64,000 nt of DNA from Atherix ibis (Eukaryota > Arthropoda > Insecta > Diptera > Athericidae): positions 22,670,811 through 22,734,810 of the forward strand of contig OY282605.1 in NCBI GenBank assembly GCA_958298945.1, given 5' to 3'. This document shows, piece by piece, positions 58,191-64,000 of this stretch. The notes below the pieces were generated by a model. The model had not been told where the DNA came from, made no database searches, and saw only the letters and a program-made list of their open reading frames with translations. The stretch's first letter is position 1; each line of letters starts with the position of its first letter. Both the position numbers and the translations under genes were made by a program.

Positions 58191-58300
58191 TTAAAATTAA
58201 AAATGGCCGCTTTTGAGTTTTCTTCGAAAAAACATGGCGACGAATGGTACCAAAATCACCTTAAATGAAAACTTTTCAAGAAAGTTAATAGTTTCCGTCA
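58190..58300 (+). repeat. Third copy of the ATGGCG repeat
   Basis: AAATGGCCGCTTTTGAG, CTTCGAAAAAACATGGCGAC, GAATGGTACCAAAA, CACCTTAAATGAAAACTTTT in the same order as at 55130-55250, with about 40 bp missing between the last two phrases. Confidence 0.65.
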
Positions 58301-58462
58301 TTTACATTATGCTATTTAATAGTTATTATTTAATTTAAAGATTTTTATGGTACTCTAGTTTGCCATTTAATACTTTTAATAGTGTAATTACGACAAAAAT
58401 TGTGTAAAAATTGCAAATACTTTCTACAGAATTGGTGATTCTGCTTTAGTTACGTTAATAAC

Positions 58463-58489
58463 GTTTCTCCTCTTCGTAAGAGGAGAAAC
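58463..58489. other. Perfect 12-bp stem, 3-nt loop hairpin
   Basis: GTTTCTCCTCTT - CGT - AAGAGGAGAAAC. Stable for such an AT-rich setting. No T-run or RNA gene context, so its role is unknown. Confidence 0.85.
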
Positions 58490-58559
58490 TTTCTTCATAT
58501 GAGACCTTTTTTAGCCATTGCACAATATATGTAAAAATATCTACTGTCTGTTATGAATT

Positions 58560-58970
58560 TTAGTCTTAGGGTGTCGTTGGCGCGTATTTTTTTGGAAAAT
58601 GAAGAAGAAGAGATTTCTGAGGGTTATGGCCGTATGAAAGCCGAGTTTTGTTTTTCATAAATTTAAAGATTCAAATCTGGACCGCATGTGCTATCAACAA
58701 AAAGGGTACAAATTGTAGGACGTGCAATTTCGAAATTTTGTTGAATAACAATTGGTCGCCAAAATCGTGTGATTTGACGCCGCTGGACTTTTTATTGTAA
58801 AACTATACAAAATATGGGCTTTTTGCAGATAATCCTTAAAGTTTAGAGCATTTAATAGTTAAATGTCCCTCAATACTGAATAACAGTCCGAAATGTGCTC
58901 AAAAATCAACAAAAATTTTCTCAAAAAGATCCAGTTCTGCAAGAATTATCATACCTTTAAAATCTATAAC
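58560..58970 (+). pseudogene. DDE transposase C-terminal half
   Basis: Readable plus-strand text: VGRAISKFC, NNNWSPKSCDLTPLDFLL (third catalytic Asp; consensus VNWPPRSCDLTPLDFFLWG), NYTKYGLFADNP, SLEHLIVKCPSILNNSPKC. The remainder, upstream toward the second block, is only faintly recognisable. Same family as at 15.3 kb. Confidence 0.65.
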
Positions 58971-58974
58971 AGTA

Positions 58975-59780
58975 CATAATGGCCAAAGTTTATACATAAT
59001 AAAAAAATATTAATTTTATTAAAATATTCATTCAAAATATATTTTATTAAGTTTTACTTTCCGTACCATAAATTGAATAAATATTTATATTGTATTTATA
59101 GGTATTGACTTAAAAAGTTTACAATAAAAAAAATCCTTTTAAAACTCAAATTTTGAACAAACAAATATTAACTCAGTTAAATTTATAAATTAAATTTTTA
59201 CATTCTATAATTTCAAGAATTATTATCTAAAAATGTGAAAAAATTTATTAAAACTAATTAATTTTAGGAAATTTCTTTAAAAATCAGAATTTTTTTATTA
59301 AATTTTATTTGGTAAAATTGTTTTTTTGCTTTCCATTTTTAAGAAACAAAGAAAAATTTAAAAAAATATATTCACACAATATATAGTATCTTAATTTAAT
59401 CTTATTAGATATTAAAAGCTTTTTACAAACAACTTTGATTTTAAAGCGATAAATTTTTTTTGGAAAATTTTAATGCGATTTTGTATGCACCAAAAAAAAA
59501 AAACGGTACTAAATTTTGTTGTTCAATGAAAAAATTGTAATTTTTACTGATTACGATTAAAAATTATTTTATTTTCTAAAAAGTTCCTGAATACATTTTT
59601 TTGTATTGAAATTGTGTTCAAGTTTCTTTGGGATTGCCTTTCTCAATCTAGTAGTTTTTTTTTTTTTATTTGTCATCGGAAAAAAGGTTTTCCAAAATAA
59701 ATTAATTTTTATTAAAATTATATGGAAAAAAATTAATTAAATGAAAAATTCAGATTTTCATGAAAAGTTATCACCGAATT
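58975..59780. other. AT-rich spacer
   Basis: No recognisable feature apart from homopolymer runs. Confidence 0.45.
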
Positions 59781-60300
59781 TCGAAGAAGAGATCACAGTC
59801 CGGTATACGTAAGAGAATTTGGCCAAGTCCGGAGGGCTGTGGTTTCCAAACGAGAAAAATTCAGAAAACCCGATTTGAGTGCACACTCAGCGTTTAGCCG
59901 AAATCAGCGTTTCTAGAGTCAAGCGGCAGCGTAGTTGCGCTCTTCTATGAGTTTGTAGCCCGACCGCTCGGACGCTACCACATTTGTGGTCGGTTCTTTG
60001 CATGCGATTATCTACTATCATACGCTGTGTTTTTTGTTACTGTACGATTAACTGTGTGCGTGTAAGTCAGAGGAGTGGAAACATTTTGTTGGCATGCAAT
60101 CGCCGAGCATAACAAAGAGTCGAAAGTCGATGTGACCCTCAGTGTGCGTATCTGTCGCCATTCTATCGGTTGTGTCGGTAATATTGTGTTGTTGGAGTTT
60201 CAGTTGCGGTCACAGTTTGACAAGCTCCACACTCGTTTCGAAAAAGGTGGGCGCATGTGCGAAGTTTTTTACCATTTCTAATATTTCAAAATCCTTTTCG
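59780..60300 (+). promoter_or_regulatory. GC-richer island, probable promoter and 5' UTR exon
   Basis: This 0.5 kb is clearly less AT-rich than the 10 kb around it, with many CG dinucleotides and no transposon similarity. A good donor, GCGT|GTAAGT, is at 60061/60062-60067 (GT at 60062-60063), and a strong acceptor, TTTTTTTCTGCAG, ends at 60927. Together they would join this island to the exon containing the ATG at 61295. A 68-codon frame at 60075-60281 is not needed for this model. Promoter function is inferred from composition and position. Confidence 0.45.
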
Positions 60301-61294
60301 TTCTAAGTTGGCAGCACTGTCGTTTCGGTTACCGGTTAAATTTAAATTATACAAAAAAAAAAATTTAACAATATTTTGTACCCAAAAAAAAAAAAATAAT
60401 TATATATAAAAAAAAGGAAAAAAAATTGTTTTTACTTAAATATTGATAGTATCTTGAAGAAAAAAAAAAGAAAGAAAAATTTCAAAGTGAAAAATTAAGA
60501 AAAGAAAAAGGGAACTTTTGGTTCGTTTTGTTATAACCAAAGTAATAATAAATACGAGTTCATCTCATATCCAGTAATTAAAACCGATTTGTACGCGACC
60601 CGGTCATCCAGAAATATCGAAATTTGAAACTGCGGGTATAATATTTACAGAAGGGTATTGTAACATCTGAACAAGTGTCTAAAAATACTCCAATACTCTA
60701 CCCAGAAAGGTCTAAAAGTGAAATCCGACGACTAGAGTCACTATCGTGAGTACTGCGCATGAAAAGTTGGAAATGATCTTAAATGTCCGTTAAAGTTTTT
60801 ACTATTATTTTTAGAAGTTTTGCCTTCTTTTTTTTTTAAGTGCGTGGTAAATAGAAATATTTAAAAATATAAAAAAAAATTGTTTTTTTTGTTGTTGAAA
60901 TTTTTTGAATGCACTTTTTTTCTGCAGCTGCACTGTACAACGACTAAAATACATGTTCTTTATGTGATATTCGATTGATAGAATATCATTTCTAATTAAG
61001 AAAATATGCTTGTATATTAAGAAAATTTTTTTTTTATATAAAATAATTAATTAAATTATCTTGCAAGTTTAATACCTGCTTAAACATATCAATTGATTCT
61101 AGTTGCATTTATAAGGTATCAAAAGTGAAAAGTTGTTTTTATTTTAATTTTTTGTTTTTTGTCAATGTGCGAAAAGTACAGAATAAATAGTGAGATTAAT
61201 ACCATTTGTAATCGATATCAACGTGTCTATATGTTCGAATCGGATTTATTTGGATTTATAATATAAAATAGTCAAAAACATTAAACCCACCAAT

Positions 61295-61444
61295 ATGAAT
61301 AATAATAATATAAAAGGATTTCTTATTACCGGAACTATGCTGATGATATTATTTGTATTATGGATTATTCCAAATGGGGATGCGGCACCAATGAAGTATC
61401 ATTTTAAAAATCCAGACAAATTGACACATTTCAGCGATGAAGTG
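61295..61444 (+). CDS. First coding exon of a secreted protein (possible peptide precursor)
   Basis: Fifty codons from an ATG in good context (ccaccaatATG) to a consensus donor, GTG|GTAAGT, phase 0. The protein begins with MNNNNIKGF, a hydrophobic core ITGTMLMILFVLWII (residues 11-25) and a likely signal-peptidase site after the GDAA stretch (residues 28-31), then PMKYHFKNPDKLTHFSDEV. That is a classical signal peptide followed by a short polar propeptide-like segment. It is not near any transposon motif and has normal codon use, unlike everything else in the window. The next exon is not in the window. A neuropeptide or other small secreted precursor is possible from the layout alone; I recognise no family. 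Confidence 0.65.
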
Positions 61445-63454
61445 GTAAGTTCAAAAAGATTTTATTAACATATATAATATTTAACTCTATTTCTATTCTT
61501 TTTAATTTATTTTTAATTAAACTTTTCTATTTTAAATAGATTTTCAATTATATTCTAAAGGTGTTTAGTAGCGTTTTCTTTAGTATATGCTAATATAGCT
61601 TTAAAATAGTTTTTATTATTTTTGGACATTCTACTAAGCACATGCATATATATATATGTATACTAAGTTAGAAAAATTCCATTTTTAAGATTAGTCATCG
61701 CATTATGACAAAGGATATTCTCCTGTCATTTTGCATATACGTACTTAATGTCTTATACTATCGTATCGGAGGGTATTATTATCCAAAGACAAACTTTAAC
61801 GATAGTCGGCATTTCACCCTCGACTACCACAATTATACAAAATACAAATGAGTTGAGTGTCTGAATACTTGATATAGTAATAAGTCCTGTTCGTTTTGGT
61901 TATCCTCAGAGTCCTTAACTCTACAAGTCAGATTCTAATTGAAGTACTTATACGAGTATGTATATACTTTTCATTCTAATCTTATGAATCATAAGCGATC
62001 GATAACTGTTTTTTTTTTAAACCGGAAAAGGACTAAAAAGGGATACCGAAAGGACCGAGAATATCCTTGGTTCTGAATGAAGAATTGACATTTTACTATA
62101 CTATAGGAGAAACTGAAGTGTATTCAAGAAGAAGTATGTATAAAGGTCAACAGGAGCAGTAAGCAGATGATACTTGAGTATTTTTTTTTTGGATATTTTG
62201 TTTTGGTTTTTCTTCTTCTCCGTTTCGCTTTATTACTTTCCCTTTTAGCCGTAAGTCCTTTTTTTATTTGCGTCAACAAAAAAAAATACTTTATTTCTGG
62301 TTTCGTATTCCGAAATTATCAAAAAAAAAAAAAAACGATGAGAATATAAAAAATTTAGTTGGTCAGGACGCTTAGGTAAATAAGCAAGGAAATTTATATA
62401 TATTTTCTTAAAGATTTTTCAGGACTTTCGATTTTATTTGGTGTTTGTCTAATGAATGCCAATTTTTTTTTTACTTCTATTTTTTATTATTATTGTTGTA
62501 TTGAATTTGTTAATCTATCATTTGAGAAATTGGTTTTTATATCGTCCTTTTCTATTATAAATTTACAATTCACATAAATTTCTTTGCTAAAATATACTCT
62601 TTTGTGATGATTTTTAACTAATAGTAGACCATTTTGCTATAAAGACAAAAAAAAATTTTTTTGTCTACAAATCAACACAAGGCTGACCGAATATTTATTG
62701 TTGATTCTCATGTAAATTTTTATCATACACTTTATATAGTCATTTAAAAGGATAATTACATATTTATTTAGTTAATTTTTTCGCAATTTTTTTTTTTTTA
62801 GGTCAACTGTTTAAGTAATTAAAAGTTTTTCTTTCGTCCCAAAAGAATACGCCTAAAATATTTTGCCAAAAAAAAATATAAATTCACATAAAATGAATTT
62901 GATTACTAACTTGGAATAAAATTTTTTCTGAATTATCCTTATTTGTTTGGATCACGAAAAAATTTGACAAACATTTTATAGTTCTTAAAAAAAATGTCAT
63001 AATTTTTTGAGGTTAGTATTTTTTAAATATTTAATCGTTAGATGATGTTTCTTTAATTTTATTTTGAGAAAACTTAACAAAATGTGTTATTTTCTCAAGT
63101 GGGTGATGGGAGTGGATAAATACGAATTTAGGCTATTGAGCAATCAAAAGATGTGGGGGTGGCAGCTATGTTTGAAGGCTAGCTTATATGGTAGATATTT
63201 TACTTTATGTCCCTCTGAAAAGTAAATGTTTTCCAAGGGGATAGAGGGGTGTGTAAGGGGGATATTGAAACATGATCTATAAAAAAAAAATTGTACAATA
63301 AATATAAAAAGGATACCAAAAAAAACCAAAGAGAAGATGTAAAGGAGAAAAAAATAAGGTGGTGTGGTGATCGTGGTCTTAGACAATCACCTTTATTTAT
63401 AACCCCAATACCGCCCATGCCACTTCTGATTGGATGTTGGAAGTGTTCCTAGTT
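61445..63454 (+). other. Intron or intergenic DNA after the secreted-protein exon
   Basis: Starts with the GTAAGT donor. AT-rich, long T and A runs, TATA-dinucleotide runs near 61645, no second coding exon recognised. If the gene model is right the intron extends beyond the window. Confidence 0.5.
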
Positions 63455-63505
63455 ATTATCGATACCTTATGTGCCTTAGCTACAGCCACTTAAGGTATCG
63501 ATAAT
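63455..63505. promoter_or_regulatory. Inverted pair of TATCGATA motifs
   Basis: ATTATCGATACCTTA (63455-63469) and TAAGGTATCGATAAT (63491-63505) are perfect 15 bp inverted repeats with a 21 bp spacer. Each contains TATCGATA, the core of the Drosophila DREF element, and CGATA, the BEAF-32 motif. A regulatory or insulator role is an inference; a small foldback is the alternative. Confidence 0.5.
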
Positions 63506-64000
63506 TTATTAGTACTTCTGGTGGTTATGTTATGTCCTTTTTTATAATTTCCTTTTTTTTCTCCAAATGTGATAAAATAAATTAATTTTTTTTAATAATA
63601 GCACAATCAAAATTTTATTAATACTAAATATCTTAGCTAATACTATCGTTTATAATAAAAAAAAATTAAAAATTTATATAATTTTTAATTAAATTGATTC
63701 AATAGCATTAATTAAAAAGCTATCCAAAATGCAGTTTGGAAAATAATAATAATAAAAAATTCATTTTAAATTTAGATTTTCATAAAAATTTGATATCTTG
63801 CCATTTTAACAATAAATAATAATATTAATAAATAATTGTAGAAAATATTTTTAAAAACTTGACCATTTTAAGTTAATGTTTTATGATATCGGCTGGTAAA
63901 ATAGACTTTTACGTAGCTCTGCAAAAACAAGTCTATGTGTGTTAAAGCACACAATCTCATAGCCAATTGACAATATTAAATTTTGTATGAACTATGGCGC
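63506..64000. other. AT-rich end of window
   Basis: No recognisable feature. Confidence 0.45.

Overview
This is a gene-poor, AT-rich eukaryotic window that reads as insect genomic DNA. The evidence is a dense layer of decayed mariner elements of several subfamilies, Tc1/mariner-superfamily DDE transposases carrying the FSDEAH / NGYVNKQN signature, R1-like and Jockey/I-like non-LTR retrotransposon fragments, and a DDE transposase of the type found in insect DUF7869 proteins. No order or species can be fixed from the sequence. Almost every recognisable coding stretch is a transposon pseudogene with stops or frameshifts. The only good host-gene candidate is a signal-peptide exon with a clean splice donor at 61295-61444.

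Layout. 1-1000: copies of a dispersed repeat. 1.1-3.3 kb: two broken mariners. 3.4-4.9 kb: a 0.7 kb tandem duplication. 6.2-8.5 kb: two mariners back to back, sharing one TA. 8.5-13.2 kb: the most informative locus, a nested stack. A DUF7869-type transposase is split by a 76 bp Tc1-like MITE. The MITE is split by a mariner. That mariner is split by a second, nearly intact mariner and by a retroposon whose head is 5S rRNA followed by a tRNA-like domain and whose body is a LINE endonuclease. 13.5-17.8 kb: R1-like LINE pieces and a DDE transposase. 19-21.2 kb: degraded transposases. 21.9-24.3 kb: a 2.4 kb imperfect palindrome. 24.4-27 kb: nothing recognised. 27-37 kb: mariners interleaved with LINE fragments. 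38.7-39.1 kb: a 7-bp minisatellite that flips orientation internally. 43.2-45.3 kb: an AT-rich tandem array with a period near 379 bp. 47.4-49.4 kb: LINE RNase H, then three tandem copies of the repeat that also occurs at the window start and at 39 kb. 49.5-54.4 kb: a mariner with terminal repeats on both ends, a second mariner, and two DDE fragments. 55-59 kb: palindromes, a dispersed repeat and another DDE remnant. 59.8-61.4 kb: a GC-richer probable promoter/5' UTR leading to the secreted-peptide exon, whose intron continues past the window end.

The genes do not form a pathway; the window is a stratified record of transposition. At 8.5-13.2 kb the insertions can be removed level by level. 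Removing the MITE and one TA copy puts the two transposase halves back in the same reading frame, which gives a relative order of insertion. Family assignments come from conserved motifs recognised by eye. No alignment or database search was run, and most element borders without visible terminal repeats are approximate.
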